Assembly: GCA_965227805.1 (NCBI GenBank)
Contig: CBDDGJ010000003.1
Coordinates: 1,302,001 to 1,366,000, forward strand
DNA: 64,000 nucleotides
Source: CBDDGJ01 sp965227805
Lineage (GTDB): Bacteria; Pseudomonadota; Alphaproteobacteria; RS24
Direction: 5' to 3'
How positions within the stretch are numbered: position 1 is the stretch's first letter; each line of letters starts with the position of its first letter. The position numbers and the translations under genes are program-made. Shown here piece after piece: positions 52,655 to 61,309 of the stretch. The notes below the pieces were generated by a model. That model was given only the letters and a program-made list of their open reading frames with translations. It did no database searches and was not told where the DNA came from.

Positions 52655-52743
52655 GTTAGATTCGCTCTTTCCATATAAAATAGATTTATGTGTGGCGGGT
52701 AGATAGCAAAAAACCGCTACGCTGTCTAGGGGTAAATAGAATA

Positions 52744-53652
52744 TTATTCGGACAATAAACCGCTTGTTTGCGCGGCCTTTTGCATGGCATCGCGCAATTT
52801 CTCAAACGCACGTTGTTCTATCTGGCGGATACGTTCACGGCTTACACCGAATGTCTCGCTTAAAACTTCCAACGTCTCGGGGGTTTCGGAAAGCCTGCGT
52901 GCGGTCAAAATTTGCTGCTCACGTTCATTAAGATTTTGCATGGCCTGCATTAAGAGCGCGTGGCGCTGGTCATATTCGTCTTCATCAATAAGCTGGGCCT
53001 CAGCACTATCTGTTTCATCGACAAGCCAGTCTTGCCATTCGCTGCTGCCTTCATCATCGCGCATAGGCGCATTAAGCGATTGGTCTCCGGAAAGGCGCGC
53101 ATCCATCATTTTAACGTCATCTTCGCTGACATCCAGCTTTTCGGCGATTGTCTTGACATGGGCGGGGCTCATTTCACCCCCGTCAATGGCACTGATTTCG
53201 CCTTTTAAGCGCCGCAGATTAAAAAACAATTTTTTTTGTGCTGCCGTCGTGCCGATTTTCACTAGGCTCCAGGAACGTAAAATATATTCCTGAATAGACG
53301 CGCGGATCCACCACATGGCATAGGTGGCGAGGCGAAAGCCGCGCTCGGGGTCGAATTTTTTCACAGCCTGCATCAGCCCCAAATTGCCTTCGGAAATAAC
53401 TTCACCCACTGGCAAGCCATAGCCGCGATAGCCCATGGCAATTTTTGCGACGAGGCGCAAATGGCTCGTGACGAGCTTATAGGCGGCTTGCACATCATCT
53501 TTTTCCAGATAATCCTTGGCGAGCTTATATTCCTCTTGTGCTTCCAGCATGGGAAATTTGCGTATGTCTTGCAAATAGCGATTCAAGCTACCTTCGGGCG
53601 AGGCCGCAGGAACAAGATTTGTCGTTTTCTGTTTTGGTTTTGTCATCCTCAT
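52744..53652 (-). CDS. rpoH: RNA polymerase sigma-32 factor
   Basis: 302 residues. Region 1.2 (LNRYLQDIRKFPMLEAQEE), region 2 (LVTSHLRLVAKIAMGYRGYG, LMQAVKKFDPERGFRLATYA, MWWIRASIQEYILRSWSLVK), the RpoH box around AAQKKLFFNLRRLKGE, and region 4 (LSETFGVSRERIRQIEQRAF). It directs heat-shock transcription. The length and the RpoH box distinguish it from RpoD. Two in-frame ATGs (53652, 53646) could start it. Confidence 0.95.
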   Translation of the reverse strand: MRMTKPKQKTTNLVPAASPEGSLNRYLQDIRKFPMLEAQEEYKLAKDYLEKDDVQAAYKLVTSHLRLVAKIAMGYRGYGLPVGEVISEGNLGLMQAVKKFDPERGFRLATYAMWWIRASIQEYILRSWSLVKIGTTAAQKKLFFNLRRLKGEISAIDGGEMSPAHVKTIAEKLDVSEDDVKMMDARLSGDQSLNAPMRDDEGSSEWQDWLVDETDSAEAQLIDEDEYDQRHALLMQAMQNLNEREQQILTARRLSETPETLEVLSETFGVSRERIRQIEQRAFEKLRDAMQKAAQTSGLLSE

Positions 53653-53688
53653 TTATATATAGGGTCTTAATATGCAAAATAAAAGGGG

Positions 53689-54666
53689 TTACAATAAATC
53701 AATAATCGCATGCATATCCGGTGGTGGGGGAGCACTAAAATAAAGTTTTTCGCCCGATATGGGGTGAATAAACCCCAAAGCGCGTGCATGTAATGCTTGG
53801 CACGAAAGGGCGGACACAGCCGCTTTGAGCGGTGGAGGGAGGCGGTTTATGCGGCTTTTTTGCCCTGCGCCATAAAGCATATCCCCGATAACGGGATGCC
53901 CGATATGCGTCATATGCACGCGAATTTGATGCGTGCGCCCTGTCTCCAAACGACATTCAACCAGGCTAATTTGTGCGTCCATATTATGCGTTTGCGTTTT
54001 ATAATGCGTCACGGCATGGCGGGCGCGGGCAGATTTTGATACGGCCATTTTTTGCCGATTATGAACAGCACGATAAATCGGGGCATCAATTTTCCCTATA
54101 GGGGTAAGCGGCACCCCCCAGCATAGCGCGTCATATATACGCACCATGCGCCCATCACGCCCATGCGCGGCAAATTGGTCTGCAAGGTCTCTATGTGCAC
54201 CATCATGCTTTGCAACCACCATCACACCGCTCGTATCCTTATCCAGCCGATGCACAATGCCGGGGCGTTTTTCTCCGCCAATGCCTGAAAGGTCATCACC
54301 GCAATGGGCAATAAGTGCATTAACCAATGTGCCATCATAATTACCCGGCGCAGGGTGCACCACTAATCCGGCAGCTTTGTTAATCACAATCACATGCGTA
54401 TCTTCATAAAGAATATCCAGAGCTATAGCTTGCGGCTTAAGCGTGGTTTCGACAGGCGGAGGGGGGATAAGAATAATTTCATCACCGGCTTTTGCTTTTT
54501 GTGCCGGATTTGTTAAAATAACGCCATTACGGGTTACGCAGCCGCTTCGAATCATATTTTGTAAACGGGCACGCGAAAAATCATGCAGCATATCGGCAAG
54601 GCTATGGTCAATACGCCGATTGGCATAAGCAGTATCAATGATGAGTGTAATAGAGGATTGTTCCAT
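53689..54666 (-). CDS. rluD: RluA/RluD-family 23S rRNA pseudouridine synthase
   Basis: 325 residues. N-terminal S4 domain (RRIDHSLADMLHDFSRARLQ), then the catalytic HRLDKDTSGVMVVAKHDGAH with the essential Asp (about residue 140), and GRTHQIRVHMTHIGHPVIGD. It isomerises uridines in the large ribosomal subunit RNA. Its ATG and that of the divergent neighbour share the tetranucleotide CATG. Confidence 0.92.
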   Translation of the reverse strand: MEQSSITLIIDTAYANRRIDHSLADMLHDFSRARLQNMIRSGCVTRNGVILTNPAQKAKAGDEIILIPPPPVETTLKPQAIALDILYEDTHVIVINKAAGLVVHPAPGNYDGTLVNALIAHCGDDLSGIGGEKRPGIVHRLDKDTSGVMVVAKHDGAHRDLADQFAAHGRDGRMVRIYDALCWGVPLTPIGKIDAPIYRAVHNRQKMAVSKSARARHAVTHYKTQTHNMDAQISLVECRLETGRTHQIRVHMTHIGHPVIGDMLYGAGQKSRINRLPPPLKAAVSALSCQALHARALGFIHPISGEKLYFSAPPPPDMHAIIDLL

Positions 54667-55024
54667 GCCTGATAATAAAGAAAAACCACAAAATACGGAA
54701 GAGCAGCATACCCAGCCAGTCTCACTTTATACCAGAGTTTTGCTCATTGTTGTGATTGTTTTGGGTATTTTTATTGTTGCAGGCTTTACGCTTGTTGTCA
54801 CAACGATTGTCAATCGGTTAAGTGATGATGCTGCGCCTCACCCTATCGCTATTCGTGAAGAGACGCATAATTTACGTTTGGATTTACCGGTTTCGGCGCA
54901 GCTTATACATATGCAGGCACATGGCCGAAATATCGTGCTACATATTCGTGACGGTGAAACGGATATGGTTATTTTTGTTGACCCCAAAACAGGGCACGAA
55001 ATAAGCCGGATTACGATTCCCTAA
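54665..55024 (+). CDS. Small membrane protein (DUF6476-like)
   Basis: 119 residues from ATG 54665, preceded by AGAGGA. One span (about 24-46, VLLIVVIVLGIFIVAGFTLV) leads to a periplasmic domain with LRLDLPVSAQLIHMQAHG and VIFVDPKTGHEISRI. Placement next to rluD and rpoH is conserved in alphaproteobacteria for a protein I associate with DUF6476; the assignment is tentative. Confidence 0.6.
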   Translation: MPDNKEKPQNTEEQHTQPVSLYTRVLLIVVIVLGIFIVAGFTLVVTTIVNRLSDDAAPHPIAIREETHNLRLDLPVSAQLIHMQAHGRNIVLHIRDGETDMVIFVDPKTGHEISRITIP

Positions 55025-55027
55025 AAC

Positions 55028-56559
55028 TTACCCTTGCAAGAGCGTCAGGACAGATTGGCTGGCGCGATTCGCTTGGGCTAACATGGCTTGTGCGGCTTGT
55101 TGTAACACTTGCGCGCGGGTTAATTCGGCTGTTTCGCTGGCAATATCTGCATCTCTTATGCGTGAGCGTGATGCTTTGGTGTTGAGCACAATATTGGATA
55201 GATTATTGATCGTATATTGCATGCGGTTCATGCTTGCCCCCAGATTACCACGTTCAGCATCAACGCGCGTGAGCGCACCATCTACCACATTAAGCATGGC
55301 TTGGGCATTCTCAAGGGTTAACACATCCATTTGTGCAACGCTGGTAAGCGTAGCAGCCCCCGGAATGGACAGAAATAATCCCCCTTCGCTGTCGCCATCG
55401 CTTGCGGTTTTTATCGAGAATATTTTGGCGGCATGAAAGCTGATTTGTCCGCTAATACGCGCGCTATCGAGCGTGTCATCGGTTTGCGCGTCTGAAAGTG
55501 TTACCATTTCACCAATGGGGTTATCTTCTGTATCCAATGCTGTTAATTGCATTTTGGGCGTTGTCAGCCCCATATTGCTTGTGGCTAATTGATAATCTTC
55601 TATAACAATATCATAACCCGCTAAAGCGGTGAGTGTTATATTTTGTTTATCCAGAGAAAGCGTGGCATTTATGCCGGTAATGCCGCTTTTTTCGTTAATT
55701 GCAGCATGTAATTGTGTTAAATCGGCATCATGCGGCAAAATCGTATCTCCACCCAATCCGCCGAAATTTATAGTCGCGTTAATATCAACGCGCTCATTAT
55801 CACGTCCGTAAAGCCTGAAACTTACCGAATCGATAAGCGCGTCGCCAGCAAGTTTATTAAAAGAAAGTTGCATTTCGGTTTTTGCGGTGGCACGCACACC
55901 GCTAAATGTGTGTTGTGCATTTACAGCATAGGCGATTTCCTCGGCGGTCATGGCATTTTTCACGTCAATATTGGCCGTGCCGACGGGCCCGTAAATGGTA
56001 AGGTCTTCTGCATCAATAATACGACTTGTGGCATCTACCGCCGATGTGCCTAGGCGCGGGGTTGCGGCGGCGGCTTCAGATAAAATCAATGCGCCGGATA
56101 TAGCCTCGCGCGCAGTGATAAGCGCGGTTTGCGGTGTGCCAATGCCCCCCAAAAGCGTGCCGGTTTCATCGACAATGGCAAAATCGGTTGGACGCAATAA
56201 ATTGCCATCCTCACCAGCAAGATAAAATATCGGTGCACCATCGCTATCTGTTGCGACAACATATCCGTTTTCATCCAGTAATTTACCATTATCAGCAATG
56301 CGATAATGCGTTACCTCATTTTGCGGGGTAATATAGAGCGGGTGGAAGTTTTCATCCAGCAAATTACCCTCTGCATCACGATAGCTGCCAGATACGCCGA
56401 CAAGCGCATATTGATGCGTAATGGATTCCGTTTCATTAAAGGTAAGCGGGGCTTGCGCATCAATTAGCGACAGGGTTGTAGAAAAACAAGCGAGTCAATA
56501 ATTTGTGTCGTATTTAGGCCACTGCCGGCATTTAAGGCACTAATATAATCAACCGTCAT
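55028..56559 (-). pseudogene. Flagellin with FliD-like N-terminus, frameshifted by a 23-bp insertion
   Basis: The ATG at 56559 (GAAAGGG site) opens MTVDYISALNAGSGLNTTQ, a FliD-type start, but stops after 31 codons. In another frame translation continues to 55028. Deleting 23 bp between two AGCGA repeats (56468-56472 and 56491-56495) gives IIDSLIDAQAPLTFNETES in one frame. The body has a flagellin-hypervariable domain (Flagellin_IN-like, LHAAINEKSGITGINATLSL) and a canonical flagellin C-terminus (SRIRDADIASETAELTRAQV, then ANRASQSVLTLLQG). The usual flagellin N-terminal helices are absent, so it may be a deletion fusion of fliD and fliC. Confidence 0.7.
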
Positions 56560-56598
56560 ATGCACACCCTTTCATCTAACCTATTACGGCACGGAAGT

Positions 56599-56615
56599 TG
56601 CAAATTTTATGCCCA
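56599..56615 (-). promoter_or_regulatory. Sigma-54-type promoter of the flagellin gene
   Basis: On the minus strand the bases read TGGGCATAAAATTTGCA. GG and GC are separated by exactly ten bases and the -12 element TTTGCA is perfect; the -24 side has GGCA with C and G after it replaced. The start codon is 40 bp downstream. Sigma-54 control agrees with the FleQ-like activator and RpoN remnant 3 kb away. Confidence 0.5.
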
Positions 56616-56649
56616 TTAAGGATTTGTTTATGAAAGGAACGTCTGTAAT

Positions 56650-58413
56650 ATGTATGCCACGCATCGCCGCATTAGCGGCGCGGATATTATAGCTTTACTT
56701 ACGTGGATAAGAACAAAAATGAATATAGGCTTTATTCCCGTTTTGGGTCAGATTTTATTTATTGGTAGTTTTATTGGCTGCATCATGGCAGCGATTACGA
56801 ATGCCTTTGTGCGTGGGGTGCTATGGATGGAGGGGACGCGTTATGATATTTCTTTCCTCAGCATGTCCTTATGGGGATATGAACTTTCATTTATGTCTCT
56901 GATCTTTTTGCTGTTTACGGCATGTCTGATTTATGCGTTACGGCGCGTCTGGCATTTGCCTCACTATCATGGGCCAGCGGAAACGATTTATGCCGCCCAC
57001 AGATATGATAATGCAGTGGATGTCAAAACCGGTATAGGCTCTAGCTTTGTCGCCTTTTTATCAGCAAGCGGGGGTGCTTCGGTCGGGCAATATGGGCCGC
57101 TGGTGCATTTGGGGGCGAGCATCGGGACCTATTTGAAATCACATTTGAAAACACCGGTTTCAGTCGATGTATTTTTGGGCTGTGGGGTTGCCGCCGCGAT
57201 CGCCGCCGGATTTAATGCGCCGCTTGCCGGTATGGTATTCGCGCATGAAGTTGTTTTGCGGCATTTTTCCTTGCGAGTATTGGCACCTGTGGCCATATCA
57301 AGCATTACCGCAGCAGCGGTTAGCCAGTGGTTTTTCGGCGACACACCTTTTTTCACACAAGTTTTTCCGTCATTTGACCTGCTCACACTTTTACTGCCGG
57401 CTTTTGTGCTTGGCGTGCTATGCGGTTTGACAAGCGTGGTTTATATGCGCGCTTTGCGTGCCGGCGCCCGCCTTATTGGCAGATTTTCCCTTTCGACAGG
57501 GCAAGCCTTATGTGCGGGGGCTTTTTTATGCGGTGTCATTGGTATGTTTTTCCCCGAAGTTTTAGGCCTAGGGCACAAAGCCTTATATGATATGAGTTAT
57601 GGGCATTTTACCTTGGGCTTTTTAGTTTTGTTGCTTGTCGCTAAAATTTTGGTAACGGTGTCGAGTTTGAGTTTTGGCTTTCACGGCGGTGTATTCTTTC
57701 CGGCCATGTTTATCGGTGCAGCATTAGGGGGCATTGCCAATATTATTTTGGTCGCTATGGGATTTGAGAATGTCAATGCCATCATGGTGATTGCGGGCAT
57801 GGCAGGGGTTGCGGCACCTGTTTTTGGTGCCCCCATTACGGCGATTTTAATTGTGTTGGAATTAAGCGTGTCTTACGATATTGTGCTGGTGGCGATGGCG
57901 GTTGTGGTTACGGCTTCGGTTGTGGGGTCTAGCCTATTTGGCGGGTCTTATTTTGATGACATATTAAAACGTCGTAATATTGACATTCGGCGCGGACGGC
58001 ATTTTTTGCAGCTTATGGAAATTCCGGTGCAAAGTATTATGCACCAAAATTATCTTGATTTACACCCAAACCAATCGGTGAAACGTGCATTATCTCTCAT
58101 GCAAAACCATGATGTAAGCGAGGCTTATGTGTCGGATAGGGAGGGAGAGTTTTTGGGAAAAATTCGCCTCAATACTTTATTGACACAAAAAGCAAACGGC
58201 CATATTCGCCATTTTCTGGACCCCGCGCCGGTGAGCATTAAACATGATGCCTCGGTGCAACAGGCGATAGAAATTGCCGGTGATTTTATCGGTGAGAGCA
58301 TTCCCATTATTAACCGTAAAACCAATCAGCTATGTGGCGTTATAGAAGAGCGCGATTTACTACAAACCTATTTGCGCTTGCACAATCAAATTACGGATAT
58401 TGAGGCACGTTAA
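56650..58413 (+). CDS. ClC-family chloride channel/antiporter with CBS domains, altered gate motif
   Basis: 587 residues. Many hydrophobic helices (about 25-430) are followed by two CBS domains (about 455-575, VQSIMHQNYLDLHPNQSV, KIRLNTLL). ClC landmarks are SASGGASVGQYGPLVHLGAS, FGFHGGVFFPAMFIGAALG and GMAGVAAPVFGAPITAILIV. In the first, the canonical GREGP reads GQYGP, so the external gating glutamate (E148 of E. coli ClC) is replaced by Tyr. Loss of this residue in characterised transporters uncouples proton movement, suggesting a channel-like or otherwise atypical protein. AAAGGAAC precedes the ATG. Confidence 0.9.
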   Translation: MYATHRRISGADIIALLTWIRTKMNIGFIPVLGQILFIGSFIGCIMAAITNAFVRGVLWMEGTRYDISFLSMSLWGYELSFMSLIFLLFTACLIYALRRVWHLPHYHGPAETIYAAHRYDNAVDVKTGIGSSFVAFLSASGGASVGQYGPLVHLGASIGTYLKSHLKTPVSVDVFLGCGVAAAIAAGFNAPLAGMVFAHEVVLRHFSLRVLAPVAISSITAAAVSQWFFGDTPFFTQVFPSFDLLTLLLPAFVLGVLCGLTSVVYMRALRAGARLIGRFSLSTGQALCAGAFLCGVIGMFFPEVLGLGHKALYDMSYGHFTLGFLVLLLVAKILVTVSSLSFGFHGGVFFPAMFIGAALGGIANIILVAMGFENVNAIMVIAGMAGVAAPVFGAPITAILIVLELSVSYDIVLVAMAVVVTASVVGSSLFGGSYFDDILKRRNIDIRRGRHFLQLMEIPVQSIMHQNYLDLHPNQSVKRALSLMQNHDVSEAYVSDREGEFLGKIRLNTLLTQKANGHIRHFLDPAPVSIKHDASVQQAIEIAGDFIGESIPIINRKTNQLCGVIEERDLLQTYLRLHNQITDIEAR

Positions 58414-58417
58414 ATTT

Positions 58418-58816
58418 ATGTCTTACGGAAGAATGAACCAGGCCTATCGCGAAACCGAGCAAAAAATACTTGCCGAAATAAATGACCCCCATGCAATTAT
58501 TCTCACTATGTTTAATGAGCTATTGAAATCTATGCAGCTTTTTTGCGATTGTGAAAAGACGAGTAAATTGCGCGCGAAATATTTTGCCCGCGCATTAACC
58601 ATAATCTATAGCTTGCAATCCGGGCTTGACTTTGAAAAGGGTGGTGAAATAGCCCCGAATTTATTTCAACTTTATGAATATGCCCGTCAGCAATTACTTT
58701 CCGATATACATAGCACGGATACACAAGCAACGCGTGCGGCACATTCGGCTTTGTGTGAAATTCGCGATGCATGGCAGCAAATTGGCATAATGGATAAAGG
58801 ACACCCCTATGCATAG
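58418..58816 (+). CDS. fliS: Flagellar export chaperone FliS
   Basis: 132 residues from ATG 58418, five bases after the ClC stop. AYRETEQKILAEINDPHAII, FARALTIIYSLQSGLDFEKG, GEIAPNLFQLYEYARQQLLS and ALCEIRDAWQQIG give the four-helix FliS pattern. FliS binds the C-terminal part of flagellin in the cytoplasm. Its presence suggests the flagellin locus was functional until recently. It overlaps the next gene by 8 bp. Confidence 0.82.
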   Translation: MSYGRMNQAYRETEQKILAEINDPHAIILTMFNELLKSMQLFCDCEKTSKLRAKYFARALTIIYSLQSGLDFEKGGEIAPNLFQLYEYARQQLLSDIHSTDTQATRAAHSALCEIRDAWQQIGIMDKGHPYA

Positions 58817-59099
58817 TGAATTTATCACGCGCTTTTCAGCATTCACACAAGAGATAAATCGCCTGATTGGTGCAGATAATATAGGCGATGCCGTGGCAGT
58901 GGATAAAAAGCGCAAAACCCTATTACAAAATTATATGGCGCAGCTTAACAGCCCCCCACCTAAAGACGTGCTTGCTTTTATTGAAGAAGCGGCATGTGAA
59001 AATGCGGCACTTATCACCGATATGCAAGCAAATATAATGACATTAAGTCGCCGTGCAGGGCAGGCACATAAAATGATGCGCGCCTATTGCGGCAAGTAA
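58809..59099 (+). CDS. FlgN/FliT-like flagellar chaperone candidate
   Basis: 96 residues, mainly helical, with an N-terminal FITRFSAFTQEINRLIGADN and a central KRKTLLQNYMAQLNSPPPKD, and a C-terminal segment MQANIMTLSRRAGQAHKMMR. The size, helix content, and overlap with fliS fit a FlgN- or FliT-type export chaperone. No diagnostic motif is present, so this rests on location. Confidence 0.5.
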   Translation: MHSEFITRFSAFTQEINRLIGADNIGDAVAVDKKRKTLLQNYMAQLNSPPPKDVLAFIEEAACENAALITDMQANIMTLSRRAGQAHKMMRAYCGK

Positions 59100-59109
59100 T
59101 ATTACCTTT

Positions 59110-60123
59110 TTAGTGGTGCTGCGCCGGCGGGCGCGTAATGCCTAGTTTTTTCATTTTTTCAATCAATGTGGTGCGCTGCAATGTCAGGGATTTTGCTGCA
59201 TCCGTAATATGCCCTTTGGTTTGACGCAAAGCCGCTTCGATCAAGATAATTTCAATATCACGAAAATGCTTGCGTAAATCTATATTGCTAAAATAGTTAA
59301 ACCAATCGCGATAATGTGCAGGGTGGGGGAGGGTTACCTCGCAGCGTATTTGATTTATGTCGACCACTTTCTTTTCATGGCTGTCATCGCAATAAGGTGT
59401 CTTATGGTGCGGAATATGCAAATTCAACAGATTTTCACGGATATGTGTATCGGTAACATGGCATCCGGCAAATAATAAAAATGTGCGTTCTAAAATTGTG
59501 CGTAGCTCGCGTATATTTCCCGGCCAGCTATAATGCGCCAGCTCATCATAAGCTGATTGTGTAAACTGTGGTGCTTTTACCTTATTTGGGTTTTCGAGTT
59601 GTTGGGAAAAATGTGCAAGCAAAAGTGGAATATCCACGATGCGCGCGGCAAGGCTGGGTATAATAATGGGAAATATATTGATACGGAAATAAAGGTCGGC
59701 GCGAAACTTTTTCTCGGCAATATGGTGTTCCAGATTCTGATGTGTGGCGCAAATCAGTCTGAAATCAACCGGAATATCTGTGCTGCTGCCGACACGCTGA
59801 ATGGTGCGTGTTTCCAAGGCACGTAATAATTTTGCTTGCAAAGATAAGCTCATATCACCTATTTCATCTAAAAACAGCGTGCCGCCATCTGCCAGCTCAA
59901 AACGTCCTTTACGTAGTGAATCAGCCCCGGTAAAGGCTCCTTTTTCATGTCCGAATAATTCGGATTCCAATAATTCAGAAGGAATTGCAGCACAATTTAC
60001 GGATATGAATTTTCCTTTGCGGCCAGATAATTTAGCAATGGCGCGTGCAGCGACATCTTTGCCAACACCGGTTTCGCCTTGAATGAGAACACTACCCGAT
60101 GAGGGTGCGATGATTGAAATCAA
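59110..60123 (-). pseudogene. FleQ-like sigma-54 activator missing its N-terminus
   Basis: 337 codons. The AAA+ domain is complete: Walker A QGETGVGKD, the sigma-54 contact loop HEKGAFTGADS, Walker B GGTLFLDEIGDM, and an arginine-finger region. The C-terminus is a Fis-type HTH (GHITDAAKSLTLQRTTLIEK), whose LQRTTLIEKMKKLGI matches flagellar master regulators (FleQ/FlrA). Upstream of TTG 60123 only three more codons (S, E, R) precede an in-frame TAA, and no ribosome-binding site is seen, so the receiver-like N-terminal domain was lost. A truncated but active protein is possible. Confidence 0.72.
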
Positions 60124-60150
60124 ACGCTCAGATTAAAGCAAAAGCAATCA

Positions 60151-60561
60151 ATGATTATGACACCACGTTTGCAACAGGCAATAGACCATCTAAAGCCCCT
60201 CTTGCTTCGTGATGTTGCGCGCGCCATTGGCATGCATGAAAGCACAGTAAGCCGTGTTACGACGGGGTTGCTGATTGCCACACCACGTGGCGGATTTGCG
60301 TTGAAATCATTCTTTAGCGTCTCATTAGGGCATAATGAAAATGAAGATGGGATGGCGGCAGGAGCCGTGCGCCATATGATTCAAAAAATCATCGCCGAAG
60401 AGGCGCCGCATAAACCGCTTTCCGATGAAGCGATTGCCGCCCTTATCAGCGCACGCGGTATTCAACTTGCCCGTCGCACAGTAGCTAAATATCGCAAAAT
60501 TCTAAAAATTCCATCTTCATCCCAACGCCGCCGCCAGGCGCGTTTGCGCTTGGTGAAGTAA
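60151..60561 (+). pseudogene. Internally deleted RpoN (sigma-54): region I scrap fused to DNA-binding domain
   Basis: 136 codons. MIMTPRLQQAI is the start of sigma-54 region I; the frame goes directly to HLKPLLLRDVARAIGMHEST and VSRVTTGLLIATPRGGF, the C-terminal HTH, and ends with the RpoN box (ARRTVAKYRKILKIPSSSQR). About 330 residues in between, including the core-polymerase-binding domain, are missing. Upstream of the ATG the frame still reads LRLKQKQS, as in a normal sigma-54 N-terminus, but without a start codon. The fragment could still bind -24/-12 sites without recruiting polymerase. Confidence 0.8.
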
Positions 60562-60571
60562 GGCATAGGCA

Positions 60572-61309
60572 TTATGTGCGCAACATCATGCCACCGTCAA
60601 TATTCAAATTATGTCCCGTGACAAATCCCCCCTCATCACTTGCCAGAAATAGGGCACCATAAGCAATATCGATTGGTTGCCCCAAACGGTTAAGCGGCGA
60701 TTTGCGCGCCCAGATAGCCGCAATATCCGCATTAGAAAAGTTTTGCTTTGTCATGCCCGTGAAAATGGCACCAGGAAGAATGGAATTTGCCGTAATATTA
60801 TATGTGCCTAGCTCCAAGGCCAAATTGCGCGTAAAGCCAGTTATAGCAGCTTTTGCGGCACTATAAGCGGCTAAGCCGAAATCCGTATGGGTGGCCATAA
60901 TCGATGCAATATTGATAATTCGTCCTGCAGATGAATGTTTAAGATATGGAATGGCCGCCTGGCATATATGAAAAGGGGCGGTGGCATTGGTTTTCATCAC
61001 ATGCTCCCATAAATCACGGCTCATATTTTCTGCCGGTGCGCCGCCGCCTATACCGGCATTATTCAGTAAAATATCAATTGTGCCAAACGCATCTATCGCT
61101 GTTTTGATGATGTGCTGTGCTGCCTTATCTGCGGTTATATCCTGGCAGAGGGTAATGATATTTTCATGCCCGCTATGCGCCTGGGTGATGTGTTCATTCA
61201 TATCAACCGCCAGCACATGTGCGCCTTCTGCTACAAAGAGCTGTGCGGTGGCGTGTCCTATTCCGGAGGCCGCACCGGTAATAATTGCGTTTTTTCCGGC
61301 AAGGCGCAT
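60572..61309 (-). CDS. Short-chain dehydrogenase/reductase (classical SDR)
   Basis: 245 residues. Cofactor motif ITGAASGIGHATAQLF, the aspartate after beta-2 in LAVDMN (favouring NAD), LLNNAGIGGG, catalytic Ser in INIASIMATHTDFG and YSAAKAAITGFT, and GFVTGHNLNIDGG. The ATG overlaps the stop of the TauD gene (TAATG), so the two are coupled. Substrate unknown. Confidence 0.9.
   Translation of the reverse strand: MRLAGKNAIITGAASGIGHATAQLFVAEGAHVLAVDMNEHITQAHSGHENIITLCQDITADKAAQHIIKTAIDAFGTIDILLNNAGIGGGAPAENMSRDLWEHVMKTNATAPFHICQAAIPYLKHSSAGRIINIASIMATHTDFGLAAYSAAKAAITGFTRNLALELGTYNITANSILPGAIFTGMTKQNFSNADIAAIWARKSPLNRLGQPIDIAYGALFLASDEGGFVTGHNLNIDGGMMLRT

Noticed and set aside
52655..52743. Terminator between rpoH and rpsU
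   Set aside because: A weak stem near the CTACGCTGTCTAGG stretch has no T-run on the relevant strand.
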